Shown here one piece after another: positions 45,753 through 56,722 of a DNA stretch of 64,000 nt (the first letter of the stretch is position 1; every line of letters begins with the position of its first letter). The notes under the pieces were generated by a model that saw nothing but the letters and a program-made list of their open reading frames with translations, searched no databases and was not told the origin of the DNA. A program made the position numbers and the translations under genes. The DNA comes from Melampsora larici-populina 98AG31 (Eukaryota > Basidiomycota > Pucciniomycetes > Pucciniales > Melampsoraceae), in contig NW_006768841.1 of the NCBI RefSeq assembly GCF_000204055.1, positions 96,824-160,823 of the forward strand, written 5' to 3'.

Positions 45753-47973
45753 ATGTCTCAAGTTTTGTCTCAAGTTTCCAAAAGCTCCAGGCCTCAGTCA
45801 AATCGGCCCTACCCGCAGCTGGTGCCCATGATCAGTGTAAGCAGCATTCTATGACAATGATCTCATTGTCATTATGCTGATGACTTCATTTCAGTGTTGA
45901 ACCCAATGACAGGTATTAATGGAGGGGATGACACTCCAGCCCGCTTGGCTGGTCATCCTGATTTCGCGAAGGGTACCAATGGACGAGCCGCCTTCAAAAA
46001 GAAGCACGAGGTCGCCATTGCTGTGGGATTCAAAATCCACACTCAAACCGAAGTGGATGTTGTACCAGTCGCTGCTCCCACTAAGATCGCCACCCGCAAG
46101 TCGACCAGCTCCGCCAGCAAGATGCATATCCTTGAATTGAAATTCTTCAACGATGGAGACTTTATCGAGCTCAAGTCTTGTCTCTACGGTTTGTCTTTGA
46201 ACGAGTTCAAGCACTTATGTGGTGGTATTTGTAACGCTTATGCCCCTGGTATGAGTAACATCATACTGGCGAGTGACTTGGCACCTTCCGTCACTTGGAA
46301 AGGTACAGTGGGTCGGTCCAAGGTCACCTTACGCGGCCATGAGAGTTGGCAAGCCTACGTGGATCTACTTGAAGTGTCCAAGAAAAAAAAGGGTTCTATC
46401 TTGATTGAAACGGAGAATGAATCAGCCAAGGCTAAAAAATTTGCTCAGGTAAGTGATTCACTTACCTTTTTAGACCTTTCTTTCTCTCGTCTTCATCATG
46501 TCCTGTTCGTTACTAATGTGTTGGAATTGGTTCAGGTCAGTGCGGCCAAAAAACTTATCGCTTCTGCGACTGGACCTGGTCTGGCGACTGAAGACTTGGC
46601 AGAGGCTCATGCCCAATTAGAGGTAAGCGGTGAAGTATCACCTTTTCCATAGTGTTTTTACGTTTTCTATTGATCTTCTTCATGAGTTCCTGTTAGCTGA
46701 TGTGTTTCACCACAGGCTTCCGAAAAACTTGTAGCTTTGCACGAGGACTGTGCTGCGATTTATCACAAGCACACTGAAGAGGGCAGTGCCGGTGGCGATG
46801 GAGCCATTCTGGTGGCTCCTTGGGATCCTCACTTCCATTACCGATTTACGCTCCGGGCCGCCTTCATCTGGGCAAAGGCCAAAGTGAGTCATATGTTCTT
46901 TTTATTAAACCTTTATCTGAGCTGACGAAGTATGTAATATCTTTACCTAGGCTCAAGGAATGGCTACGTTGCATATTTGTCCCAACACGGCTGAATACAA
47001 GGCCGAGATGATGAAATCTCGTGTCTTTCATAAGGACATGGATGTTCACAACCGCGTCCTTCAACGTGGCCTCAACCCTTCAGCTTGCCGCGATGCCGCC
47101 CGATCAAGCCGTTCAACTTGTGGTCTTCACAGTTGGGCATACATCAAACAAGAGTCTACTTCCACTTCCAAACTTTTTGGAAAGGATATCATCAATTTAT
47201 GTACCTCCTCTCCTGACGAGAAGCCTAAGCCTTTTTTTGGACCCCTTCCAACTGTCAAACAGGAGTCCCCACCTCTTCATACCACTCCGACTCGAACTGG
47301 AGGCGTGGCCACCAACTTGGCATCTTCTTCACCTTTGCCTGACTTCAACTTGAGTGACTATGAGAACTGGCCCCCTTTGAGTCCTCCCGTGATGAGTCCG
47401 AAGAAACCCAGCCGCCCACAATTTGGTAAGTATCCTAGTTTCCTCCTTTCTCACCGTACAATTTAATATATTAACTTTTTGTTCTATTGTTCATCTATTC
47501 ATTCAAGCCACCGGTCGGTCAACTCGTCATTCAATATGGTTTGATGCCCCCATTGATGACAAAGCCGATTTGTCTGACTCATCTGATGGCCTTGATGTCA
47601 TGGCTTCTCATGAAGCCCCCCTGGAAAACTTTGTTTACTTGGTTGGTATACCTCCAGAAGACATCAATACCCAAATGGCCCTGTCCAACGCTGGTATCGA
47701 GTCTTGGATGGACTTAATTCCCTCGGTCAATATGACCGAGGCCTCCTTGATCAACCAAGGAATTGATGCCAACATGGCAGCTCGTCTCCTTGCAGCAGCC
47801 CAAGCACGTAATGACCGTTTGAATCGTAAGTGACTAGGTTCCTCATTCTTCTCTGTTTGGATGTGTGGGCTCACTAACAAACTTTCACCGATCATACCTC
47901 CACAGCTCCATTCCTTGGTTCCACACCTCAAGATGAAGACACCAAGAACACGTGTTGCCTTGATCTAGATTGA
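45753..47973 (+). CDS. Second gene of element B, unknown function, SAM-like C-terminal domain
   Basis: About seven exons: a short first exon from 45753; about 45894-46449; then blocks near 46536-46622, 46714-46882, 46951-47424, 47507-47825 and a final exon to 47973. Order: Ser/Pro-rich N-terminus; a globular block (MHILELKFFNDGDFIELKS, SDLAPSVTWKGTVGRSKVTL); a block with HFHYRFTLRAAFIWAKAK; a Pro/Ser linker; and a C-terminal ~55-residue helical domain (FVYLVGIPPEDINTQMALSN, IESWMDL, LINQGIDANMAARLLAA) of SAM-like pattern. Block order and key positions parallel the second gene of element A. No stop codons were seen, unlike the transposase of the same element. Function unknown. Confidence 0.72.
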
Positions 47974-49298
47974 TCAGTATCTGTTTCCCAACCTTTATAA
48001 ACATTTCCATTATTTCTTTAAATTTTCTAGTCACTCGTTCAAGTTTCGGTTATGTTTATCTTTATCAAGTTTTAGGTTATCTTTACTTCCTCTTTATCTT
48101 TATCTCAAATAGTTGCTTATGTTCAATTTGTGGTCCAATGAAGGCTTCTAAATGTGCCCGAGAATTAGTATTGGTTATGTCAGTCTTTATCAAGACTTGG
48201 GTTTTCTTTTCCTTTCTTTATCTTTTCTTCGTTATGTTCAACTTTATGTCCGATGAACATAACTAAAGTGCTCGAAATGTTTACTTCTGTTTCTGTTTGA
48301 AGATTTGATGATTGAAATATGTTTATCTTCCTTCTCCTTCTGCTCAATTTCATTTGATCTAAATTTTATTACTGTCACTTGTTTTAGTTAAATTGTTCCT
48401 TGAATCACTCAATTTTATATTTTTCGTTGTGATTTTGTTCCTTAGTATGACTTGTTTTTATGTTATGACTTTTTTTTGTCCATATTATTTCTATGTTTAT
48501 GATGAAAAAAAATTGTGAATATACCACGCCTTCTGGCCAGAGAATAGAGAATACGCTCCAATTGCCCAATTATTACCTATGTGAATGTGATAATTGGGCA
48601 ACAGTTTGAAGTTCTAACATTTGCGAATATCAATTTTCACTTTGATACGCAAATTGAAACAAAATAAGCAACTTTAATCATGACTTGACATGCAAAATTT
48701 TTTTTTATACCAATTTAGCAATTTAATGCTTCAAAAAAATTATGTCCGGTCTCAAACTGGCTTCACTTTTTTTTAACAAAGTTTCGATTGCTTAATGAAA
48801 CAAATATGAGTTATCATGATGTATCATGATAACTCAAGTCTTCTCATTGTATTTGATTAATGAAACCAATATGAGTCAATTGATTAATTAGGCAACTTTG
48901 GGCAATGATCCCTTTCTTTCAGAACACCATCGATATCATAAGAGCAAAAAACAAATCATGTATGTATTGTAAAACAAAGAAAAACCAATGAAAGATCACC
49001 ACATTAGAGATAGCCTTTTGGAAAGGAACAGGACTTCTTGGTTTTGGATAACAGTCACATTTTTTTTTGTATTTGTATTTGTCGAACAGAATATGAAAAA
49101 TAAAAAAAAGAGATAGGCATTTCAAATCAAACTTGTTGATTTCAAATAACATAACTGAAATCAATAAAATAATGAGGTGCAAAGGGAGTCCAATTTACCA
49201 TAATCCCAGACACAATACCTGATTATACAATACCTGAATATAATCTTTTGAAATGTAATAGAACTTTGTATCTTGAATAATCAGATGAGTTTTGCTTA
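47974..49298. other. AT-rich gap between the converging genes of element B
   Basis: T-rich and A-rich runs and short inverted sequences (for example ATGATAACTCA near 48810-48840). No gene seen. Confidence 0.55.
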
Positions 49299-50420
49299 TT
49301 AGAGATAGCCACAGCCTCTAAAGAGGCTCTCACAGAGGCTCGGTGTGAGAACATCCATCACGGTTACAAAAATTGCTGCCTTTTCTTCTTCCAAGGTCAT
49401 GGCACCTTGGAGTGCTTGTGATCTTCTCAACCGCGCCTTCAGAACCAAAAACCCTTTTTTGATAGGGTTAAAGTCGGGACTGTAAGTGGGAAGATACAAA
49501 AGTCGCACCCCACGAGCTTCACATAGCTCCGCAACCCTACCGCCGTGATGGATAGGGGCATTATCCATCACCAAGACTGAATTCCTTGCCGGCCAAGCGT
49601 TCATAGCAGGTAACTAGACCAAGACCAAATATAATGATGTCAGCTTTGAGAAAAACATATACATGACTAAGTAAAAACTTACAACATCATTCTCTAAATA
49701 GGATTCAAAATCTATACGTGAATAACCTCCCAGCTGAATCTTACAAGCAATGATTCCATCCATGGAAATTGCAGGTAAGACCAACCATCGAACCGCAGCT
49801 GTAGGTCTCTCGAGACGGGTAGACCGTTGGCCAACTGGTGCTTGGGCGTAATCCCGATACAATCTGCGCTTGGTGATTGCGCTTTTGTCTGTAATAGAAT
49901 GAGCAAAGAAGTGTCAATAATCGAATAAATATGTGAAAGAATAAGGCAAGAACGCACCTGTAAAGACCAAACATCTACGGTCAATTCCATGAACCACCGC
50001 AATGTAAGCTCCTCGGGCAAGCAGGGATTGGTTGGGGTGTACAGTTCGGGCCTTCTTTCTGGTCCACTTCAATCAATTTTGCAATTCATTGGAGAGGGTC
50101 ATTGTTGAAACGTGAAGGTCAAATTGATCTTGAATCTTGGTTTGTAATTCATCTAGGTAGAGAGTGGGATTGAGTCAGAGAGCTTCAAGGATAAAGTCTT
50201 TCTCAGCAGCTCCTAGAGTCGTAGGAGGTCCTCGTTCCATGTAATCGGCAGGGTTGGTGACGACAGCTCGAGTCCTCTGGTATAGATCAAACCACCGTCG
50301 AACCAAAGTCAGGGAGATTCCCACACCCAGAGTTGTGATGATATTGTGATATGCCATTCCACAAAGGGCCATCCGGACCACGACAAATTTGATATTGGCA
50401 CTGTAAAGGTTTGTTGGCAT
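49299..50420 (-). pseudogene. Tc1/IS630-like DDE transposase of element B, inactivated
   Basis: Starts MPTNLYSANIKFVVVRMALC at 50420, with a helix-turn-helix region (LGVGISLTLVRRWFDLYQRT). Two in-frame TGA codons break it (50175-50177 and 50073-50075). Then VFTDKSAITKR (first Asp across an intron), WLVLPAISMDGI, and the exon 49604-49299 with MDNAPIHHGG (second Asp). The third catalytic position reads FNPIKKGF, where element A has LNPIEKAF, so Glu is replaced by Lys. Both stops and the Glu-to-Lys change fit C-to-T or G-to-A transitions. Length and layout otherwise match the element A enzyme. Confidence 0.88.
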
Positions 50421-51017
50421 CTGAAACCAAGAAAGTCAAAAAAAATTGAAGAAGCATTGTGAGTTTGATATCCTAATGAAAGCTTGATGATAAGGAAGGA
50501 AAGGACATACAATGATGTACTATACTAGAGCTAGATCCTTCAAATGATGAAACCAAACAAAATCGGAAATCGAAATCAAATCGAGTGTAATCGAATGACG
50601 AAATAAGGAGGAGGCAAGGCTAAATAGGGAATCAAATAGAAAAAGGATCAAAAGTGAGAAAGGATGGCAAGTGAGTCTTTCATAGAGCAAAGATTGCGAA
50701 AAAGACCCACCCGATCAAAATTGGAAAATGAGACACAGGTCAAGGAAAGAGGAAATGAGAGAGAACGGAAGCTGTAAGGGGAAGGATCGAAGTCAATGAA
50801 AGCCGATAAAAGTTGGCAAATGAGACCGAGTTGGACAAAGGGGGGGGGATCAAGAAAGAGGGAGGAAATGAGAGGAAGCTGTAATAGGAAGGATCAAAGT
50901 CAAAGGAAGGGAGCAAGGCCAGGCGAGACCCTCGTTCCATAGACTGTCGTCATATGGAGAATGGCAGGTTGACAGCTATGGAAGCTCAAACTACACGACA
51001 AGGAGAGAGGGGAGTCT
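50421..51017. other. Purine-rich promoter-side flank of the element B transposase
   Basis: Long GA-rich stretches on the + strand (about 50580-50930) and no coding potential. Confidence 0.5.
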
Positions 51018-51176
51018 ACAGGTATCTCACGGTCCTAGGGGGGTTTTAACCGGTTTGGAGTAAAAACCTGGTGCAACACAAACAGGCAATTTTGCCGATA
51101 AATTTTTTAGTAGCTGTAATTTGTTCAATTCATTGTAATTCATCTCTTTCAATAAATGACTAAGGGCTTTCATTAG

Positions 51177-52424
51177 GTCGATTTTGTCAGCAAGAAGATC
51201 ACTGGTTCTCACTCGCGCCATCAGGAATTCAAAGGACTTTGCAAGCAAGCCGGATTGAACCACCAGACTCCTATTGCTGGGTATGGAATCTGCTGGAATG
51301 TAATCTACAACTCACGGACTCGCATGTGTGCTGCACAAGATGTCAGTTTTCTTTCTATTTCATTAATGATTCCTTAAATGATACTAATTCTTGTTTACTT
51401 TGACAGGTAGTTAACAAGATGCTTACGGCCAATCGGAAGAAGACTCAGCAGTTTTTCAAAGGAACTCTCATTCATGCTGATGAATGGGAGGCGGTTGAGG
51501 CCCTGAACAATGTCTTAGAGGTGTGTCATGATCTTCTTTCCCTCTTGTTTCAAAACTAAATGACCTTACAATTTTTCAGTTGTTCTCCATTGGCAGGAAA
51601 CATATAGAGGGGGACTTCCCCTCTGGAGTGATGGTGCTTGTCGAATACAATCAAATCAAATTAGCCCTCACCGAAGCTCGCTCAAAAACAAATATGATCC
51701 CTCTGAAAGACATGATTGGGGTTATGTTGGATCAATTAAACCTTTATCTGGATGAGGCTCTGGAATGCAAGGCGTTGATACTTGCAACAGCCTTGCATTT
51801 TTTCAAAAGTTCTATTTGGATCAATACAATAACGCCAAGACACTAATCACCACCGAATTTACTTCTGCATTGGAAAATGCCAATCAACGACAACAACCTG
51901 TGACTTCACCAGCAAATACTCCGGTGGTGCCTATTCCTGAAGATGATGGTGATTTCAATGAGTTTACTAACTCCAATCCAGTGCAAATGGTGCGTGAAGG
52001 AGAGATTGACTCTTACCTTGCTGGTCAGCGAGAATTTGACAAAACAAAATCTGCACTTGATTGGTGGGCAGTAAGTTGAATTTTTCACAATCGTTGATCT
52101 ACTCAGAGCTAACTATTTGTTACATCACATCAGGCAAACAAAGCATTCTTCCCTGTACTTGCCGAGTTGGCAAGGGACTAACTGGCAGTTTCAGGCACTA
52201 CTTGCGCAGCCGAGCGAGTTTTCTCCTGTGCAACGGATGTGTGCTCACAGGATCGTGCAGGCCTTGTGCCTGCTAACATTACCCGGTCAGTCTGCTCACG
52301 CAAGTGGACTAAAGATGGTGTAGACCCAGGTGGTGACTTTGGTGAAGCAATCAAGGTTGTCAACAAATACTCCTCTGAGCAAGCTAAAAGTCAAAAGAGG
52401 CGAGTAATTGAGGTTGTGGATTGA
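51177..52424 (+). pseudogene. hAT transposase, 3' part
   Basis: After the acceptor CATTAG the reading resumes with VDFVSKKITGSHSRHQEFKG and the hAT motif IAGYGI.WNV. Exons continue through VVNKMLTANRKKTQQFFKG, LFSIGRKHIEGDFPSGVMVL, then LDWWA and ANKAFFPVLAELARDYLAVS, with the C-terminal dimerisation signature (ERVFS). A frame change near 51795-51845 (LILATALHFF versus the KFYLDQYNNAKTLITTEFT frame) suggests a small indel. It is the downstream half of the gene split by element B. Confidence 0.82.
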
Positions 52425-52539
52425 TATTCCTTTTGTAATTCACTTTCAAATACTATTTTAAAATACTGTTCTTATTTGTCTTACTCTGAATGTTGTCTAT
52501 GAAATCCTTTTGTTCATATTCCCACCTTTACCTGCAAGA

Positions 52540-52720
52540 TAGGCCGCCGTCAGGCGGACTGCGGCGCGCTGAGCACCATTTTAGCTCGCCGCTGTCCCAG
52601 GGGGATCTTTTTTGCCTGCAATAGTGCTGCGGTGTGCTACGTAGCCACTGCAACAAATCCCAGCGCGCTCCCCATGGACCCAAAATGCGGCGGGACACGG
52701 CGGGGTCTGCGTGTTGCTCA
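52540..52720. repeat. GC-rich right terminal region of the hAT element
   Basis: Contains GCCGCTG-type motifs in both orientations and ends with the reverse complement of the left tip at 34255. Confidence 0.55.
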
Positions 52721-53167
52721 AACCACCTGACCCCCTGCACAATCCTCTCCATGTTGGAGCCTGACCACCACCTCTACCAAGACCAAAGCTCTGGTTATCT
52801 CCTCTTCCACAACCTCTCCTTCCTCCAAAGCTTCTGTGTCCACCACTTCAACTGTTAAACTGTCTCTGCCATGAGTGTTTTGATTACTTCCACTAGGCAT
52901 ATTGGAGATCAATCTTTCACAGGTCACCACTTGAATGGGGAATCTGAATGATTTGCTGCCAGATCCCACCCCATGTGGTAAATTCCTGTCCATGGAAATA
53001 TGTATCTCATTGCACCTCCAATCTGGTATGGTTTATCTGGCCACATGTGATCACCATTTGCCTTTGAGTCAGAGCTTGCTCCCATAATTCCTTGTTCTTG
53101 GTTCCAACATCTGATAAAATTTTATCTTAAATCAAGTGGCCCCACATGTTAGGCCGGTGAGTAATAT
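52721..53167. other. Intergenic; possible Gly/Arg-rich remnant on the - strand
   Basis: On the - strand one frame reads a Gly/Arg-rich stretch (GGRRGCGRGDNQSFGLGRGG) with stops before and after. It could be a retrotransposon gag or RGG-protein remnant; too short to decide. Confidence 0.3.
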
Positions 53168-53169
53168 TA

Positions 53170-53379
53170 GGGGGTTTCAAGTTAAAAAAATGCCTAAAAT
53201 TCAAATGTCCCTACATAAAAACATTGCTTGTAATTTTCAAATTTTCAAAAAATTTCTAGAATGCCCTTCCCAAGAAGCACATTCTAGTGTTTATTCTATA
53301 AAAACTGAATGAAAATTCAAGGGTTGGGAGGCAAAAGTACAAACATTTTTAGGCAATTTTTGGCCAACTTGAAACCCCC
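53170..53379. mobile_element. 210-bp MITE with TA target duplication
   Basis: Ends GGGGGTTTCAAGTT...AACTTGAAACCCCC, flanked by TA at 53168-53169 and 53380-53381. A subterminal TGCCTAAA / TTTAGGCA pair is also inverted. No coding capacity. Confidence 0.88.
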
Positions 53380-53381
53380 TA

Positions 53382-54128
53382 TTGTTCCCAACTGGAGCCC
53401 AGGCTTGGTGAACTTTTGATTTGAGACTTAGTAGGATCTTTTTGTGTGCCTCTAGTCTTGTTGCAATGTCTTCTCAGTTGTATAATTGTCCCCAGTATTG
53501 CACACATCAGTCAAAGGAGTCTGGCCACTGTAAGTAATTGTTGCCAGTCATTTGGCACTTTCATTCCTGTATACCAAATCATGTCTGTACAAGGTTTTTC
53601 TGGTGTTGATCTAGTTGTCATATGGGCCTTGTCTGCTAGTAGCCAAGTCATATACAAGACCGTCAAACTTAAGGGGCTATATCCCAAGAATGCCTTTTTC
53701 ACCCCAGAAGGCAGACAATATTGATATAGAGTCTTAACAATTGTTGTGCATATTGTGCATGTTCTCTTTTGAGGTGACCATCTGTGTTGGTGAAGTCTGC
53801 TTTGTCATCTGGTGTCACAAGCAGGTGTGGGAGTCATTGACTCTAGTCAGTATCATTCTATCATCATCTCTAACTCTTTTTATTAATTATATTCTGAGAA
53901 AAAAAGTTTTTAAAGGGTTCAATTTTTCAGGAAAACATCATGGCCACTGTTTTCATGTCAGCACAGTCATATGTTGGGCTATATCTGCCTTCTTGGCCAC
54001 ACTTTGTATCTAGGCCACACATCATAGTTAGGCCACACTTTATATCTTGGCCATACTTATTATCCTTCACTTCCTTCTTTGTCTGTTGTTTCTTCTTCCT
54101 TTGGCTGCCTAGCATTTCCATCTACATA
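53382..54128. other. Intergenic, no gene recognised
   Basis: Short unrelated open frames. A run of near-direct GGCCACAC(T/A)T(T/C)(A/G)TA motifs near 53995-54050 is the only structure seen. Confidence 0.45.
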
Positions 54129-54295
54129 GGGGATACAAAGTTAAAACTGGGATTTTTTTCCCAGTTTCCCAGGCATTGTCATTGGCTGTGTTTGGAACTT
54201 TCCCACGTTCTCCCAGTTTCCCAGTTTGAGTTTTTGGCTGTATTTGGGAAACTGGGAAACTGGGAAAATACTCCCAGTTTTAACTTTGTATCCCC
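54129..54295. mobile_element. 167-bp MITE with TA target duplication
   Basis: Ends GGGGATACAAAGTTAAAACT...AGTTTTAACTTTGTATCCCC, flanked by TA (54127-54128, 54296-54297). The interior is a second inverted array of CCCAGTTTC / GAAACTGGG units, so the whole element can fold on itself. Confidence 0.9.
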
Positions 54296-54662
54296 TAATA
54301 GAGGTAACTTGAGCGCTGGATTTTGAGGATGCTTTGGGATTGGTGATGATGAGGTGGGCAAGTGTGAAAGTGGAATTCAACTATGTTGTGATATCTTATG
54401 TCAAGGACTTCAGTTTCTCTATTACCTTTCTTTTCCTCTCATGTCAAGAACGGTACTTCACAATGTTGGAATAAATCATTGATACATGTAACAGCTTATT
54501 TCATTTCATAACATTACATTCAAAAGTGTTAACAACAACATGTATGACTAATACTCAATACCTTTTGTCCCAGATCATAAACCTAACCTTGTTTTGTATC
54601 ACATGATCTAGTATATCATATCTTGTTGGCTGTGAAAACTTTCTTCTTCTTTTCCTCATCAC

Positions 54663-54925
54663 TTTAGAAAGTTTTTGCATAAACAACCATCTTATCATTC
54701 TAAGACTCTCTCCGGACTCATAGTTCTTCATTCCTGTTTTACTGATGAGCGTGTTGTTGTTTCTGTTCAGGTATGATAATAATGCTCATGTTTTCTAAAG
54801 TAATAAAATTATCTCTTTAGAAAGTTTTTCCATAAACAACCATCTTATCATTCTAACACTCTCTCCGGACTCATAGTTCTTCATTCCTGTTATACTGATA
54901 AGTGTGTTGTTGTTTCTGTTCAGGA
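54663..54925. repeat. Direct duplication of a ~110-bp unit
   Basis: 54663-54772 and 54816-54925 match almost base for base (TTTAGAAAGTTTTT ... GTTGTTTCTGTTCAGG). Confidence 0.88.
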
Positions 54926-55400
54926 TTCTGAGAATCCTTTACACAAGACTTTACCAAATACGGTTAAATTCATTTGTAACATGTGTATGACAGTATGATT
55001 TAAGACTAATAAATAAGGAGTCAGGAGTTGATTAATAAAGTGAAGGTTATGTAAGAATTGAAATATGAAGTAATGGATGGCTAGTAGGATATGTAAGAAT
55101 TGAAATGAGGATTGTTAATGTTTTTCTTTTGGGAATAAGTTGTTTTGCAACTTGAGCTTTGACCATTTTCTCTTCTGTGCTGTGTCCGCATGTCCGGTGT
55201 TTACTTTCTTATTTAAACTCATGTGATGTTCGACCCAGATTCTTTTCTCTCATTGAAAAGAATCTGTACGTTGTTTTACTAAATACTTACACAAATTATC
55301 AACATTTCTCTAATGTCTTGTACATTCCTCTTTATTTTAGATTATATACTATTACTCATGTTTCTCATTTGATCTTATTTTGATCCCTGTTGCCTTTGCA

Positions 55401-55625
55401 CAGGTTTGTCCTGTTCTGAAGCTCTTTATAGCTTAGAGGCTTGTGCCGATTGACTTACATACTACCTGATTACCCCAGGTTTGTCCTGTTCTGAAGCTCT
55501 TTATAGCTTGGAGGCTTGTGCCGATTGACTTACATACTACCTGATTACCCCAGGTTTGTCCTGTTCTGAAGCTCTTTATAGCTTAGAGGATTCTGCCGAT
55601 TGACTTTCATACTACCTGATTACCC
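55401..55625. repeat. Three copies of a 75-bp tandem repeat
   Basis: The unit begins CAGGTTTGTCCTGTTCTGAA at 55401, 55476 and 55551; copies differ at only a few bases. Confidence 0.95.
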
Positions 55626-56722
55626 CAGGTACCTTCCTTATTATTGGCAAAGCCACGTTGCTCACGAGCTGTTTCGAACGACAACTTTACAAACTAGCTT
55701 GATGATGGTGTGTGGTGTGTCTCAAAAGGAAAGACTCGGATGGGGTGTGTGATTTGGTGCAATGACTTGTTTAAACCCATACCTTACACATCTCACCTAT
55801 GGCTAAATACCCAAAGGCAAATTTTGGTTCTCGATCAATCGAAAGTTTTCTTTCATTCTCCTCATCTGGCTCATTTAACGGGCGGTTTCAATACCAATAT
55901 CAGCAATATTTCTCAAAGGGAAGCGCATGCTTTGAACGCCTGAACATCTCTGATGTCGATTGAAGCTGGAAGAGTTGGGAGGTTTTCCTCAACTCACAGC
56001 GTGAAACGTTTTTTGCTGAGCGACACGCTGCACGCATCGATTCGGTTATGGAATTTAAATTCAAAGATGACTGAACCTATTTTTATTATCCAAACTCTCA
56101 ACGACGTCCACAACGGAACAAAAGATTGCGAAGGAGGCACACACAGGAATTTTAAAAAGCTTACGGGCATATCGATGGTTCCTTGTACGAGAGGAAATCA
56201 TTATCGAATTGCGCAAGTCCTCAAATCAGATTCTACAGGTTCTTCGTGCTGTGGCATGCTTCCAGTGGACCAATTTGATTTTGGAATCCCAAAGCACAAA
56301 TGACTGAACATATGATTGATTCCTATGCACAATCTCAACTTCGATGTCAACGGAAGAAAGGATACTACAAAGGCATGAAAAGGAATTTGAAGAATCTTTC
56401 TACGGTCTTGATGCTTCTTTGTACTTTAGGTACAAATCCACTGAATGGGATCATGTTTGAATCAAAGTTGCTTGAACGAATTTAAAGAATCCTTATCAGT
56501 AATCTGTTTGTACATGAATTAGATGTAGGATCAGCACTGAATGAAATTCATGATTCAAAAATGTACAAGTTGTATGGGAGTATGGATCGGTCTCATGAAA
56601 TCTATCATCAAAAACATACATTTGGCGAACACTTCTCACTGAGAGCGCAGAGCATATAGCCCAGCTGAGGTTTGCCCGAAAGCTTCCGCTAAACTCGCTG
56701 TTTGAGGTTTCGATCCAGGATT
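55626..56722. other. Intergenic or decayed sequence, no gene supported
   Basis: Several open frames of 60-116 codons on the + strand (for example 55953-56303) lack recognisable domains and consistent splice sites. Confidence 0.4.

Larger units (their letters stand above)
44283..51116. mobile_element. Tc1/IS630-like transposon with second gene (element B), inserted in a hAT intron
   Basis: Terminal inverted repeats of ~100 bp (44283-44381 and 51018-51116), nearly identical, start CAGCTACTAAAAAA and are flanked by TA on each side (44281-44282, 51117-51118). Gene order mirrors element A: second gene from one end (45753, + strand) and transposase from the other (50420, - strand), converging. Flanks rejoin as one intron of the hAT gene (GTAAGTTG ... 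TTTCATTAG). The transposase is decayed, so the copy is probably immobile without help. Confidence 0.88.
34255..52720. mobile_element. Composite: hAT-type transposon split by nested insertions
   Basis: GC-rich termini face each other: TGAGCAACACGCAAACCCCG at 34255 and its near reverse complement ending GTGTTGCTCA at 52720. Both ends carry many CCGCTG/CAGCGG motifs, like the subterminal motifs of hAT elements. Inside lie the hAT transposase halves (42433-44273 and 51177-52424), the 7.2-kb helicase element, a MITE, and element B. Flanking 8-mers agree only partly, so the outer ends are not proven. If correct, roughly 4 kb of hAT sequence has been expanded to 18.5 kb. Confidence 0.6.

Noticed and set aside
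44274..51125. 8-bp duplication AAGTTGTT / AATTTGTT around element B
   Set aside because: One mismatch, and the TA duplication fits both the ends and the DDE class better.
34247..52729. 8-bp hAT target duplication at the composite's outer ends
   Set aside because: Left CCTACCTG and right AACCACCT agree at too few positions; kept only as an unresolved point.
53995..54050. Repeated GGCCACAC words as a regulatory array
   Set aside because: Only three or four loose copies with irregular spacing.
55953..56303. 116-codon ORF
   Set aside because: Composition and neighbours give no support; likely chance or decayed sequence.
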